Source: Onchocerca volvulus (Eukaryota; Nematoda; Chromadorea; Rhabditida; Onchocercidae). Taken from it: DNA of 64,000 nt. Below the pieces are notes generated by a model. That model saw nothing but the letters and a program-made list of their open reading frames with translations. It did not search any database and was not told the DNA's origin. Location of the stretch: assembly GCA_000499405.2 (NCBI GenBank), contig HG738140.1, positions 7,405,560-7,469,559 of the forward strand, in the 5' to 3' direction. Made by a program: the position numbers and the translations under genes. Positions 1-12,558 of the stretch are shown in pieces; position 1 is the first letter of the stretch; every line of letters starts with the position of its first letter.

Positions 1-260
1 ACAATGATCTTAATAATTTTTTAGTACAACAATAATAAAATAGCAGTAGCAACACAATGAAGAAATCTTAACGAGATAATAATAAACCATCAAAACTTGT
101 AAACAGATAACCACAAATAATATTTGTAGTATGGCAAAGTGACACCAAAGGATAATCAGATGTAACAAATAAATGTAACATATCTCACTAGAACGAATTA
201 TTCATTTGCGAAAATTCACTTTTTTGAGCTGATCCTTATATTCAGTTGTCATCTATTTAC

Positions 261-1979
261 TTTCTTTTTCTTTTTCGGCCTGTACAAAAGAATTTTTCCA
301 ACGTAGAGAATATTCATTGCAAAACTGGAATATAAGACGAGGCTTGGCTTATTCTCAACTAATAGTTAGCTAATGTGATCGGTCGCCTATATCATGCAAA
401 TAAATGACTTAATAATATTTTAAAAAATCCAAAAAAATAATTTACCATCATTATAAATCAGACCATGCTTTTTTGGTGATGTCACATCCGTGCAGCAAAT
501 TTCAATATGCTCTGTCTGGTCAAATACCTGAAAATTTAGAAATTTGATCGGCTCTGCCTATCTAAGTTGTACTAAATTAAATCGAATTCCAAACGGAATA
601 TCCATCATTTCTTTCAATAAATATGTATGAAAAAAATGTTACGAGGAGAACCAAAAAAGTGGCTCTAACTAATAAGACAATCCTGAGTTATTATGATGTA
701 AGGCTGTTCGTTTTTTCGCTCAAGAAAATAAAACGACCCAAAAAAATTAACAGACCTTAATGTATTGCTTCTTGTCCTTGCCGCTGGATAAAGTAATAAG
801 CGTGGCACATCTTGAATCGCTGCGCGAAAAAGCTATTAATTCTTCTCTAAACAAAATATTTAAGCAAAAGAAAAAAAAAACCTCAAATTTAAATGGGAAA
901 TCCTAGTGAAATACTTTTCGCTATTTCGGAAAACTCCTTATTTTAGTTTTCTTATTACACAAAAAATTTTACTGTGTAAGTAATGCTATTAATATTCAAA
1001 TTCCGATATTCACATTAATCTTCTAAATGAGATGTAAAAAAGATTACTCTACGGCAGTAAGTGGTAGCGATGTTGTTGAAATGAGCTCATACATGTTTGG
1101 TTCATCAGTTTTTGGCACGATCAAACTTAAACGCTGCATTTTCACCGATTTCTTTAATTCCATTGCATGATTCGCCCAAACAGAGGAAATCTAAGCATAA
1201 TGGAAATATGTACTTTTAGTTCAATGAAGTAAAATGCCCAGATGAACAGAAGAAAATAATGAATTAGTCCACTATTTATCTGTAACTTACAGGTAGAATG
1301 CGTATCCTGTTCTTTCTGATCAACAATAGTCAGAAATTTGAAACAAGCGTTTTTATAGATTAAGGCTCTAATTGGATTTGATTTCTGGCCGCTACAACAT
1401 CCAAACAGGCGAACAAAACAAAAAGAAAACAATAAAAACATGATTCATCCGGCAAAAAAAATCACAGAATATCACGTATTCAAATATATAATGAAAATAA
1501 ATGAGGTATAGAAAAATGCGAAACATACTTCAATATATTTTCCTCGACGTCGTAAGCGAGCATTTTGTGGTAAAGGTACCTAAAATAAACAATGTGATCG
1601 TGCAGATATGAGGAGAATATTGGTCGATTTTTCTCAAAAAAAAAAAAAAATAACGAATTAAAAAAATAATTGCTTGAAATAAATTAGAAAAGATTACTTG
1701 TGCAATGTCAAAATAAAGATCCTTGAGTTTCTCCAAAGCTTTTAAGGTTATTGAGGTAGCACCCACTTGCAAGCTGAAATGATGTTTTTGTGCTATATGT
1801 TAATATGTTTTTTTTCTTGTTTCTACTTTTGTTTTTTGTTTTTGTCCTACATGTTTGAAACTACTTTTAACATTTCCAGAAATTGACAGAAGTACTGCAC
1901 ATTTAATTAGTTAACTATCTATTACGACTTAAGTAATCGATTACGAAAAGGTTGAAAATTACCTATTCGAGTTACTCAT
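261..1979 (-). CDS. acylaminoacyl-peptidase (APEH / DPF-5 type), N-terminal part
   Basis: Seven joined exons: 1963-1979, 1698-1773, 1529-1579, 1048-1190, 756-846, 446-527, 261-358; all phases close. The start is an ATG at 1979 (MSNSNSLQVGA...). The inferred protein aligns to the N-terminal region of acylaminoacyl-peptidase: GKYIEISSVWANHAMELKKS matches the human QYRTVHTEWTQRD segment, and SPKKHGLIYNDG matches ALEKHGPVYEDD. The family is a cytosolic prolyl-oligopeptidase-type serine hydrolase (S9) that removes N-acylated residues from peptides; its catalytic Ser/Asp/His lie in the C-terminal half, beyond the left edge, so activity cannot be judged here. The last exon (261-358, ending before a GTAAAT donor) is the least certain, because another frame also reads there. 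I found no further exon in bases 1-260. Homology is from recalled family sequence. Confidence 0.8.
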
Positions 1980-2256
1980 AATGGATCAGAGCGAATGAGC
2001 GATCGTTCCCTTTTTCAAAGTTCGATTTCAAATAACTATATGTTGAGTGCTGCAATAAAATCTAAAACACAATAAAATGACAGATGCAAACTTGCATATA
2101 TCCAGTATCTTAAGCCAAACTAATCAAAGAATTCCCATCTTAATGATTATCATGTTTTTATGTTCGAATGTTTCTATCGGTAATAGCTAAATTTAAAAAT
2201 ATCTATCCTTCATTCAAACAAGCAAGACGTCATACTCATTGAAAATTTGAGAAAGG

Positions 2257-2494
2257 TCAAAAATGTTTCGTTACGACACAATTCCTCCAATCATTCGCTT
2301 TACCGAATATAATTGCTTTATTACGTACTCTCCAACTATACCCTGAACGCTCTGAAATTTGTATCGTATGGAATGGAATGCAACATCTTCGTCCATTATC
2401 AACATATTCCATACAATTTGGACTGATAACGAGAGGTTTGTTATATGAACATTACTACCAATATGTTTCACTCGAAATGTATTTAGCTCAAAGA
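2257..2494 (+). other. unassigned open region, possible exon
   Basis: About 78 codons are open on the plus strand, ending at a TGA near 2494 with LEMYLAQR. A 66-codon reading is also open on the minus strand (2271-2471), as happens in genuinely coding DNA. The plus translation has a segment IQFGLITRGLL preceded by an LRTLQLYP segment, which faintly recalls the C-terminal winged-helix part of NPRL2 (IQFGLMKNL). No flanking exons were found, and only about 280 bases separate it from the divergent start of the peptidase gene. It may be an isolated exon, a gene fragment or chance. Confidence 0.25.
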
Positions 2495-2499
2495 TGAAT

Positions 2500-5400
2500 G
2501 ACTGAATGGAATGGTACTTACAAATTTCAAGGCTATTTTGAAACCTTTATATTGCTAATAATCTACGACGATTAATGGAAAAATAAAATTATGTGAATAT
2601 ATGCAAAATGAATTCAATGTTTTCTACAAAAAAAGGAAAAAAAAAAGAAACTTTGAATTCATTTTGCATGGATTTACAAAATTCTTTTGCATCTTAAATT
2701 TCGATTTTAATCAAAATGATTTTAAAGAAATTTGGAAGTCGATTTTCAGCTTTTTTAGATTTTAAGTTATATTAACTGATAGAAGGCATACTATAACAAG
2801 TATCGATGCAATTTCGGTACTCATCGAATTCACGATTTCCAATATCAGTTTATTCCAATTAATTATTTCTTTTATATGTAATTCATTTTATTGTCACTGT
2901 TTTCAAACAGATTTTTTTTTCTTAACATTTCTTAACGTCATGGCACTTCCTGTTGCTATTAATTCAAGCCATATTAGCATAGAAAATACTTATTATTTTG
3001 TTGATGATATAACCAGTTAAAAACTATAATTTTTTTTTAGGAATTAAAACCCACAATGTTTTTTTTCACAAAAATTTTGAAAAATTTTATTAAAAAGAAA
3101 TAGAAGAAAATTGCGTTTAATTTCAAAAAATTATTTCTAACTAAGAATATCATTATTTTGTATACTCTTGTTTTTATTAAGCAATCTTTTCATCCGTCTC
3201 CTAATAAGCACCATAACAGTGTTATCACTAAACCATTTTGTCGAATAAATGATAAAACATTTTCACGATAGTTTTTTGTAATCTTTGATTAATAGAAATA
3301 TCTTTTCAAATCTTATTTATGGAAAATTTTCCTGATGGAATCTTTCTGACATTGATATAATCATAAAAACCAAAGCAAATATCCACTATAAAAACATAGC
3401 CCCAAGCTTCAAGTCTTTTTTTTAAAACTTCTTTGACACTTTTCGAATAGGATTATGCCTGACAGCTGTCTTATGTCTTCGATCAAATTTAATATCATGG
3501 TACTTATTTTAAAGTAATTTTTCATTCCATCACCTAAAAAACGAATTTATTTTATTAAAGCAAATTTAACATCATTTCCTACCCTATTTTTTTATATTCT
3601 AAGAAAAAATTTGGCCAAACTTTATTATCCATTTTTATCCTTGCAGCATTTACAGCCTATTAATATCTTCGAACCTTTACTTGGCAAATAAGACAGTCAT
3701 CTAATAAATAAAGCGAGATGTCATTTTGTTTTTTCACTCCTAGCACGGATTCATCTTAATCTCAAATAATTTTCAGTCTCACTTTGACGAATATTTCTTC
3801 AGAGTAAACTTTCTGCAGTAAATTCTGTTTTGCAAATTTTCTAATGAGTTTTAGAGGAAATGAAGTCTAGCTTAGAGCTGATGAGAAATCGAATACCTTA
3901 ATTATATCAGTAATACATTTTATTTCTATTTTATGCAAAATATTGGCTTTTTGAAGCAATATTTCATCTTTCTTTCAATTCTATATTCCAATAGAATTTT
4001 AAACAATCACAAAAATTTATTCAATGACAATTTATCGAAGAATACATTAGTCAATTGCAAATGGTCTCTAATGACAAGTTGCTTTTTGTTTGATTAAAAG
4101 GCCTTACTCACTAAGAGCTTTTTGAAGGAATTCGTTATTTTATCGTGGATTGTCTCCATAGCAAATAATATTACTTCTTCTTATGGTTATTTCTTCCAGT
4201 ATTATCCATTAAATGACTTATGTTGTATGAAATGCCATTAAGTACCTTTGTTATTAAATGACCTCTCAAAGCAATAGCTCATCTTTCTTGTTTTTGCTTG
4301 AATGACATCGTATTATTCCTTTTAATTTTCAAAATATTCACTGCAGAATTCAAATTACAATTTTTCAATTTTGTATTAAATATGTTTGTAAATAAAACAT
4401 TGTAGCATTTTTTTTTCATAGAAATTTATAATAATGATATAGCTATAAAATTTAATATTTATAAAAACATATTTATATGTTAATTAAAATCTCTTTGTTT
4501 TTGCTATTTTTTGAGTGCGGCAAGAAACAAGCCATTTATGTTAAATATTTCTGGGTTTTTTTTTTGGAATAAAAAGGATCAAATTTTCAGCATGATTTCT
4601 TGTTAGTTATTCTGCATCGAAAAGTAAGTATATTTCAAAAAATGATATTATTACCGTTTAAACTTTTCACAACAAAAATTTATAATTTCTCCACTTTACA
4701 TCTTAGATTTCATATTTATTTTAAATCAAAATCTAATAACTATTTAGGTTAATTTTTTAAATGCATGAATTAATGATAATTGAAAAATGATGCTTACGAA
4801 AGAATTTCAAGGATCAAAATATCGCAAGAATATTCTGCTCCTTCATGCATAAATCTAATTTTAAATTTTTACTGAAATGCAATTCACCTTTCTGCCTTTT
4901 AACATCATCCAAGGATATTAACTGTGATTTAATTGATAGGCGGTTTCATCATTTTTTTAATTATTCTACTTGATATAAAAATCGAAACAAAGGTATAAAG
5001 TACTAAACAAGTTAATTTAAGGATATCAAATATTCATAGAGATTCCAGGAAGTAATGTTGCAACAAAATCCGTAAATTAATTATACCATTTAGTTTTTGC
5101 AATATAAGAAATCTTTGGAAACCAAGAAATTTAAAAAACTTTCGGAAAAAGTAGGCTGTTCGTTTCAATCATTTTCGGTGATGCAAATAATCTCGAAAAA
5201 ATTTATTCAAGTAGTGATTCTGAAACATTTTTTCAACGGAAGTAAATCAGAGGAATGAAATTTTTCCTTGCAAAATTTCTTTTCAATGGAAGTGAACAAT
5301 GAAAATGAAATTTTCTGAGTCCATTATTAAAGTGGAGCAGGTTAACATTTTTTTCATTATTTGAGGAAACATTATTATTTATTCAAAGAGTAAACTCAAA

Positions 5401-7800
5401 AATTGAATCAGATAGTTTAAAAAGAGGCTCTTATATTGATAGCAAAGCATTTGATGAATTTTCATGTCATGATTTTTGTTTTTGCTATAAATAATATCCT
5501 TGGCAAAATCGCCCTTAATTGGAAAATTATGCAAAATCCATGCATCATTTCAAAATCTTTTAATATTATTTAGCTTCATTTAATCCATTTAAAACTCAGA
5601 ATCTGCTAACAGCATTTAACATTTAACTTTATCTAAAAATTTAAAATTGAACATAGTAATTTTGATTTGTTATTCCCAATAGATGAATATAATCATGCAG
5701 AGATTAAATATGCGAAAGTTGAAAGTCATTGTGCCATTTTTTTAAATCACATTTGATGAATCAGTCGCAGCATTAAAGCATGTAAAATCAGTACGATATT
5801 TTGTCAATTGCTTCGCTTAATATTCAATAATTCAAAATCAAAATTATGTTGATCAAATTTGATTTGATTTAATTTTACATATTCGTATCAGTTCGATTTC
5901 CTTGTTTCTATAATGTACCTCTGAATCGAAGGAAAAAAGGAAAAAGCATAAATTACTCAATAACCCAAATAATTACTACTAATATCAAATATTAATTGAT
6001 TAATGCTAAATGATTTTACTTAAGCAGTAGGCGATAGTTGTAATTATTCATCATTGTAATGGCTAATATTTAAATAATTGGATGCATTTGACACATATAA
6101 TTAATTTCGAGACTTTATTTGCAATACTTAAATACGCAAAATGCGATAAAAGTATGATTGAAGTACGATGAAAGTGAAGATAAAAGACAACAATATTCGT
6201 AAACAAATATAAATGTTTCAAGTGAATTCTGTTTGGAATAATAGTCTTAAATGTTGAATTTGGGTTTGTTAATGAAGAAAATTTCTTTTTTTCTACGACT
6301 CAAACTAAATTCTTTTGTTTGTTTTTTTCCAATCTAAAATGATTTTTTTTGAAGAGAATACGAGGAAGAGTAAAGAAGGATGATGTAAAAGGACAAGAAA
6401 AGTTTGAATAACTATGAAATTTAAAATCATCTCTGATTGGAAGCAAATTTATTGAGAAATAGTGCCAATTAAAGCTTAATATCTCTTTAGCTATTTTGCA
6501 TAGCGATTTACTGTGATAATAATAATAAGTTTTACTTTATCAAATGTTATTGCTTAATAAACGGAAACAATTTCATTGCTTCTTTAGTCTTTTCAGAAAT
6601 TTTATTATACAAATTTCATAGATGCGGTATTGGTTAGTTGTCAGCAAACTGTTATTTAGAGTACATTTCAATTTATCATACTACTTAGCTTTTTCGCTAA
6701 TTCATATTATGCTACGATTTTTATTCTTTTTGTCCAGAAGCTTATAAATGTGATGCATACAATTTCAAACATTTTTACTAATTTTTACTGATAAAAAAAT
6801 TTTATCAGTAGAAACTTTGACATTTTAGCAATAAAGAAGTTTATTAGTAAATAAAAATTTTTCGTCATCGTCATTAATTATCATTAACTTTGAAATTTGA
6901 AATTTGTTAAAAATTTAGATTTCTCCAATAGCTTATATTTCTTAATTATTCAGCATCTTTGAAGGATTTAGATTATCATTATTGCTAATTTTCAACAATT
7001 TAGATCAATAAATAAGTTTTTTTTGCTATGTAATAGACATTGTATCCATTTCCAGCAATTCCTGAAATTAAATCGTAATAATTTGATACTTGGCAACAGA
7101 AAATTAGAATTCCTTAATGATGTTGATGAATTATGGTAGCTATTATGGTAACTGGTAACTATATTGCTCGATTTTTCTTAAAAAAGATAATAAACTGATC
7201 GATCGATTAACTGTATCTATTATTATGTTTTAAAAGTAGTATTTATTCAATCATAATTTACATTATATTGCACGAAACTCAGTAATTAATAAATGTGAAC
7301 CGCATTCGAAGCAAGGAGTCGGAGCTGCTCCGTTGGAAGTTAATAAGATTAAGAAACAGGAGAAATATATTCATTTTTTAAGATTTACCTAATGATTACA
7401 AAAAGCTATTGGAAGTTGTCGATATATTTTATTACTAATAAAAATAATAGTAAAAAAAGGATTCTTTGGAAGCAACATTTTTTTTTTTTTTTTTTTTGGG
7501 CAGAAATGAAATCCAATTCGCATAAGCAAATTTTAAGTCTATCTATTTCAGATTTAAAATTTTTAGTTCTGAATAATTCACTCAAAAAGCTGCTGATAAT
7601 ACCAGTAGGATGAAATCAATTAACAAATTTAAGTATAAACTTAAGTGATGGGAACTTCAAACAAAACCTGTACGATTAAAGCCTTGTAATGAACGCGCTG
7701 AAATCTATCTGATACGCTGATTGTATTCAATTGATTAATCGTTGTTTTAATAAAATGCCTTCCAGCGATATTTAAAAATCTTTTTTTTTTTTCCAGGATA
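2500..7800. other. A+T-rich stretch, no gene recognised
   Basis: No exon series, domain or RNA gene could be recognised on either strand. The ORFs here are short and low in complexity. A poly(T) run of about 18 lies near 7480-7497. Confidence 0.5.
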
Positions 7801-7809
7801 CATTGGAAG

Positions 7810-9156
7810 ATGGATTTTGTTTTGAAGATATTTGTCATATTCATGTTACTTTTTTTCAATGTCATTTCTTGTCAGGAGGTCATTTTTTTTTTTTTTTGAA
7901 ACTATCATTAATCAATGATTTTTATTTTGATTCTTCACTCAAAACATTTCATGATATTAGCAATATTTTCATGAAATGTATCCCATAAGTTTAAAAAAAT
8001 TTAAGGAAAAAACTGGCAGAAAACAAACATTGCTAACTGATAGTCATTTGTAAAAGACGAATGGCATTTTTTAGAGCTATATGTAATACAAAACATTTAA
8101 ATTTCAAAAATCACTTGACAATGCATCTTTACACTTTCAGCTTTGTCTATCTTCTGAAACATTACAATAATTTTTCATAAGTCTAATAATTTTGATTCAG
8201 ATTAAATTATAACGAATAATGCTTTTGCTTTTTTTCTTAAAAATTATTATTTATGAATTTACTAATTTTTTCAAATTTTTTTGTATCTAAATTTTATTTT
8301 CAAAATTTCTCACAGATGATAGATGAAACGTTGGACAAACATGAATCAGCAGCATTTGGAAAACGAGCCAAATTTGCATTTGCAAAGCGATATCCTTCGA
8401 GATTTGCTTTTGCTAAACGATACGATGACGAAGTGAGATGCTTTTATTGAATGTTTTTAATCATCATTTCTCGCTTCTTACCTGTTTTCTAAATTACTTT
8501 CGTTAAAATGTTTATTTCTTTAAAATCTAAAAACAATAGTTTCTAGTTTCATTTTATAGTCATTCTATTTTAATGATCATTTCTCGCTTCCTATTTTTTC
8601 AAAACTTTTCCATGCTACTAGTAAAGGCGCACAGATTGCGATAATTTTTACGATTAGTATTTGTGAGTACTTACTGGATTGTATTTCTTAGGTAACTGGA
8701 TGATTGAATTTGATAGAGAAATAACTTCCATAGAAAAATCAAACATCCTCTGACAAATTTTCATCAGTTATTAGGTGTCAACCATTTTTGGACAATAAGA
8801 AAAGTTTAAGAAGAATCATTGGACGATGATAATATCCAAGATTCGCTGATTACCACCAAAGAACTCTCATAGCAAATTTTGCTTAGAAATTGCGCATAAA
8901 AGATAATTTCTTCACTGGTATATATTTATCGGAATTATCGGCCGTTTGGCCGATCTATTATTTTCAATTGTAAGCTTCAGGATAAAGACTTAAAATATTA
9001 AATAATAAAAATTGTCGATTGCATAGTCAGATTACGACACATTTTTTGCAGGATTTGTACAATTACATGAAGAAAGCAATGCATTTCGACTCTCCCATTC
9101 GCTATATGCGTAATTTTGCATTTGCAAAACGTGATCCTTACTTATCATTTGCGTAG
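7810..9156 (+). CDS. FAFA-type neuropeptide precursor (nlp-18/nlp-20 like)
   Basis: Three exons, 7810-7878, 8316-8432 and 9052-9156, all in phase 0, give a 96-residue precursor. Exon 1 encodes a signal peptide (MDFVLKIFVIFMLLFFNVIS). Exon 2 carries two tandem units ending FAFAKR (AKFAFAKR, YPSRFAFAKR), preceded by a GKR site. Exon 3 carries a third unit (MRNFAFAKR) and ends DPYLSFA before a TAG. The Lys-Arg sites are convertase sites. The FAFA C-terminus is that of C. elegans NLP-18 and NLP-20 peptides, of which NLP-18 is a reported ligand of a cholecystokinin-type receptor. The FAFA peptides lack a Gly before KR, so they would not be amidated, as in the C. elegans set. The exon 1 donor (GAG|GTCATT) is weak, so the first junction could shift slightly. 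Confidence 0.85.
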
Positions 9157-10297
9157 AAATTCAATTTCAAATTTTGCTGTTTAGTCCATCATTTTGCATT
9201 AATAATCAATGTACCGTAATTGTTTTCCATGCTGAAATAATAAGTTGATAAAGTTTTGAAGTCTGTACTACTTCCTGTCTTCTTCATATGTATCTTATGA
9301 TGTTTCTTGCATAAGAAGCTTCCTTTTTTCTCAGAAAATTTTTTCAGAATTTGTTGAAAGTGCAGTCGAAGTTTTCAATTCGATGAAAAAGAAAAACTTA
9401 TGCAAATTTAGGAATCAAACTTTTTTTATGTTGTGAAAATATCTTCGTCTATATATTTTGGGAAGGAAAAATGAAATTCTGAAATGCTTGAAATTTTATC
9501 AAAAAACTTGAATTTTCCAAAGATTGAACAAATTATAGAAATCTCTTACTTTAATAAGTTTCTCATTTATTTTAAAGACAAAAATCCAGGATGAATTTTG
9601 CTTGAATTACGTTATGAAGCACCAATTATCATCGATAGACATTATTTCCGTACGAGTATAGCTAGAAACAGCGAAAGACGATTACTAAGTTTGAAAATTA
9701 AAAGTTTTCAGAATCAAAGAGTTGATTCTAAGCTTGGATAATTAGCAACGACGATTAATTCCGAGCATAATCATATAAAATAAACTCCAGTATTCAGATT
9801 ATGTCGTTTGCCGAAAAATTTGATTATAGCAATTGTTGAAAACCGTTCCGTAAAATATAGCAATATTGTATTTATAGAATATTAGCAACAAACGACAAAC
9901 GGAATTATTTTCATTTAAATCTATGACACGAAATTTCCATAAGTCTACAAATTTTGATATACACAATTTAAGAAAAGATACTAATACAGTTATACTCTAG
10001 AAAAAAAGAGATTTCATTAATTATCATGAATGCTTCTTTTGCTGTTAGATTTTTCGAAATCGGAACATTCTAATTTGATAGTAACTTTGTTTTTCAAATT
10101 AGAATTGAATATATTTATTAAAATCAATAAAGCAAATTAATTCCAATTATAAAAATTTTAAAAAATGCTATATATTATTATTTGAATTCAAGTTTGAAAA
10201 TAAAGTCCGTAAACATTAAAAAAAAGAAGTTGAAGAAAGAAAAATCGAAAAGAGGACCGAAGAATCGGCATGAATTATTTTTAAAAAATGTACAAAT
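9157..10297. other. intergenic, A+T-rich
   Basis: Nothing recognised beyond short open frames. The lysine-rich plus-strand ORF at 10182-10421 runs into the palindrome that follows and is judged non-coding. Confidence 0.5.
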
Positions 10298-10443
10298 CCT
10301 GATGAAACTATCTTCTCTGTTATCCTACTTTTTATTGATTGTAACCGGATGCTTCTTAAATTATCATCAAAGTTTGATAGTTTTAGAAGCACTCCAGCGT
10401 ACAACCAAAAAGTTAGGATAATGGAGAAGGCAGTTTATCATCA
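10298..10443. repeat. imperfect palindromic (foldback) element, about 145 bp
   Basis: The left arm (about 10298-10362) is repeated in inverse order by the right arm (about 10376-10443). For example, TTATCCTACTTTTTATTGAT on the left corresponds to AACCAAAAAGTTAGGATAA on the right, and GATGCTTCTTAAA corresponds to TTTTAGAAGCA. The arms match imperfectly with small indels around a short centre. It looks like a miniature inverted-repeat or snapback element. The open frames on both strands across it are palindrome artefacts. Confidence 0.7.
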
Positions 10444-10603
10444 TACTTCTTTTTATCACTTTTTTGATTTACACCGAGGTGCTTCTGAAATCATTGCCGT
10501 TGTCTGTTATTATTATATGGCACATCGCCTGTCACTATTTCACATGCTTTCTTGTATTTAATCATCTCTTAGCAAAATAAATATTCTGACAACTACTACA
10601 ATG

Positions 10604-11575
10604 CTAATCTATACAAATACAAATGCTCCTTGTTTGTCTCTGCAAAACTCCGGAAGTTCTGCACCGGCTGCTTTCAAATTTTGACACAACCTTGCATTTA
10701 AACAAACACTGTTTTAATATTAACATACTTACTTTTTTTTCACATGTCACGTCCGTGATAACTAAAAGTAAATGAGAAAGCGGGTTTGTTAACTCCGCTT
10801 TCCTTTTTTTCTCTCTTTTCCTTCTTCCTCTCATCTCTCCCTCTCTTTCTTTTCTTGAGTAAAACATACTAATAGAACAAGACGTATGCAATTAATATAA
10901 ACGTGAACAAATTACGTGGGTAGAATAAGGTTAGACTTAAAAGGAAGAAAAAACTGCTATCAACCAAATGCTCCAACATTTATCAACAGTTATTGTTATT
11001 ATTTATTATTCATTATTATTTATTCCTTTATTTCAAATACATTCCTTTGTAACCCTTAACTAGGATCAATGTCGATCACCATCGCTCGCCAACAAAGACT
11101 CATCATTATCACACGCTCATTTTATGTATGAATGTCAATGGGAACGGTTTAATGCTCCGACTCGGGGTTTTTACCCTTTATATCGTTTTTCCTATTTTAC
11201 GGTAATAGATTTATCATTAAATTTGTTTTATTGATATTATTGATTTGTAATTGTTGCATAATAAATAATAATAAATAGTAAAAAGTAATAATAAATAACA
11301 GATAATGATAAATAATAATAAATAATAATAAGTAATAATAAATAATAATAAATAATAGTAACGCGTGTATAAAAATTACAGCAACGCGTGAACATGCGCA
11401 TTCGAATTCGAATTGTGACAAAATTTCAAAGCAATAGATAAGGAATTTCCGATATCTAATATTTTGAATTAATATAGAAAATATAAATAAGATGTGCTGA
11501 AGAACTTTAAGAGGACTATGATTTTTGAACAAGCGAACATTGACATTTTTATTTATATAGATTAGCTGGCCGGAC
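10604..11575. mobile_element. composite repeat family, copy 1 (inverted ends)
   Basis: The two ends are inverted, diverged copies of one sequence: left CTAATCTATACAAATACAAA, right ATTTTTATTTATATAGATTA. Inside each end lies an AAGTTCT...TTTGAAATTTTG...TTGCATTCGAATATGCGCAT-like block. The left part also contains a second small palindrome, ACTTACTTTTT...CACGTCCGTG...AAAGTAAATG, near 10728-10772. A TAA-rich microsatellite (11260-11360) lies inside. Just outside the right end (11578-11602) is a G+C-rich hairpin, GGCCGGACACGCGAAGTGGC followed by CGGTCC. No transposase is visible, so the element would be non-autonomous; its class is not determined. Confidence 0.6.
11260..11365. repeat. TAA-type microsatellite
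   Basis: Roughly 100 bases of degenerate (AATAATAAATAATAATAAAT)-type repeat within the first composite element. It produces the spurious low-complexity tyrosine/leucine/isoleucine-rich minus-strand ORF at 11197-11601. Confidence 0.85.
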
Positions 11576-12558
11576 ACGCGAAGTGGCCGGTCCCCATACA
11601 CTAGCTGGGTCAGTAACGCGGAGCGTGGTCGATCCAGTTAATTATCAATAAAAACGCAGTGGTTGATTAAAAGAGTCATTCATTGGTCGCTCATGAACGG
11701 ATGTTTTTATTTGCGAATTGCGTGAAAGTGTTGCTGTCATCAAAAACTTTTTGATTTTGAACGAACGATTCCCTCCCTATCGTATATCCATCTGCTTACA
11801 GTGTATTATCAAAAACCATTTTTCATTTTTCCACTATCTAAAAATCATTATGATAAATCAGCAATCAGCTGTTCAATTCAACACTTTTACAATTATAATT
11901 CATGGAATCGAGAATTATCGAGTATTATCTGACATAAATTTAATGTAAATAATCGTCCCTGATAATTTTTTTTTTTTTTTTGCGGTTTTTCCTTTTTTTG
12001 TTTTCTTCACATCAAACTTTATTCTCGAATACTCTTATCATAATGATAATATGTAGTAAATGTGATTCGTACATTTCATCTCAGAATCCCGTAAAAAGTT
12101 ACATAATTCTTTTTATCAGTATAATAGGTAGGAAAAATTTCATCAATTGGAGAACACAACGTTGATATAACAGGTAAGCAGAAGATCAGGATCGAAAATT
12201 ATGAAAGTTTTTGATGAGCGAGCGATTCTGTGGATATTGAAAAGTTGATTTGAAAGTTGCTTCTGTTCTTTGATAAAATGAGACAGAGACAAATACCGGG
12301 AGAAGATGAAGGTGGTGATGGAAGGAGGGCTATTCTGGAAGACCGGTTTCATCAGCAGTAGTTCAATAATTTTAGCTGTAAAAAGTCCATCTTTGATGTT
12401 CAAAGCTTCTAAAAGGCATTTAGCTTTTTGGTGTATTTCATTGAGTAGTTCGCTTATTCAGAATGTACTTTAACTCCCTAAGGCAAAATATTTTAAAGAG
12501 AAGAATCAAGAAGTATGATAATATGATTATACAGTCGACTTTCTAGGATCACTCTGGC

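Noticed and set aside
10182..10561. ORFs on both strands around 10.2-10.56 kb
   Set aside because: They run across the palindrome, where inverse symmetry gives open frames on both strands; no splice context or homology.
11197..11601. 134-aa minus-strand ORF
   Set aside because: It is the translation of a TAA-type microsatellite plus the right end of the composite repeat.
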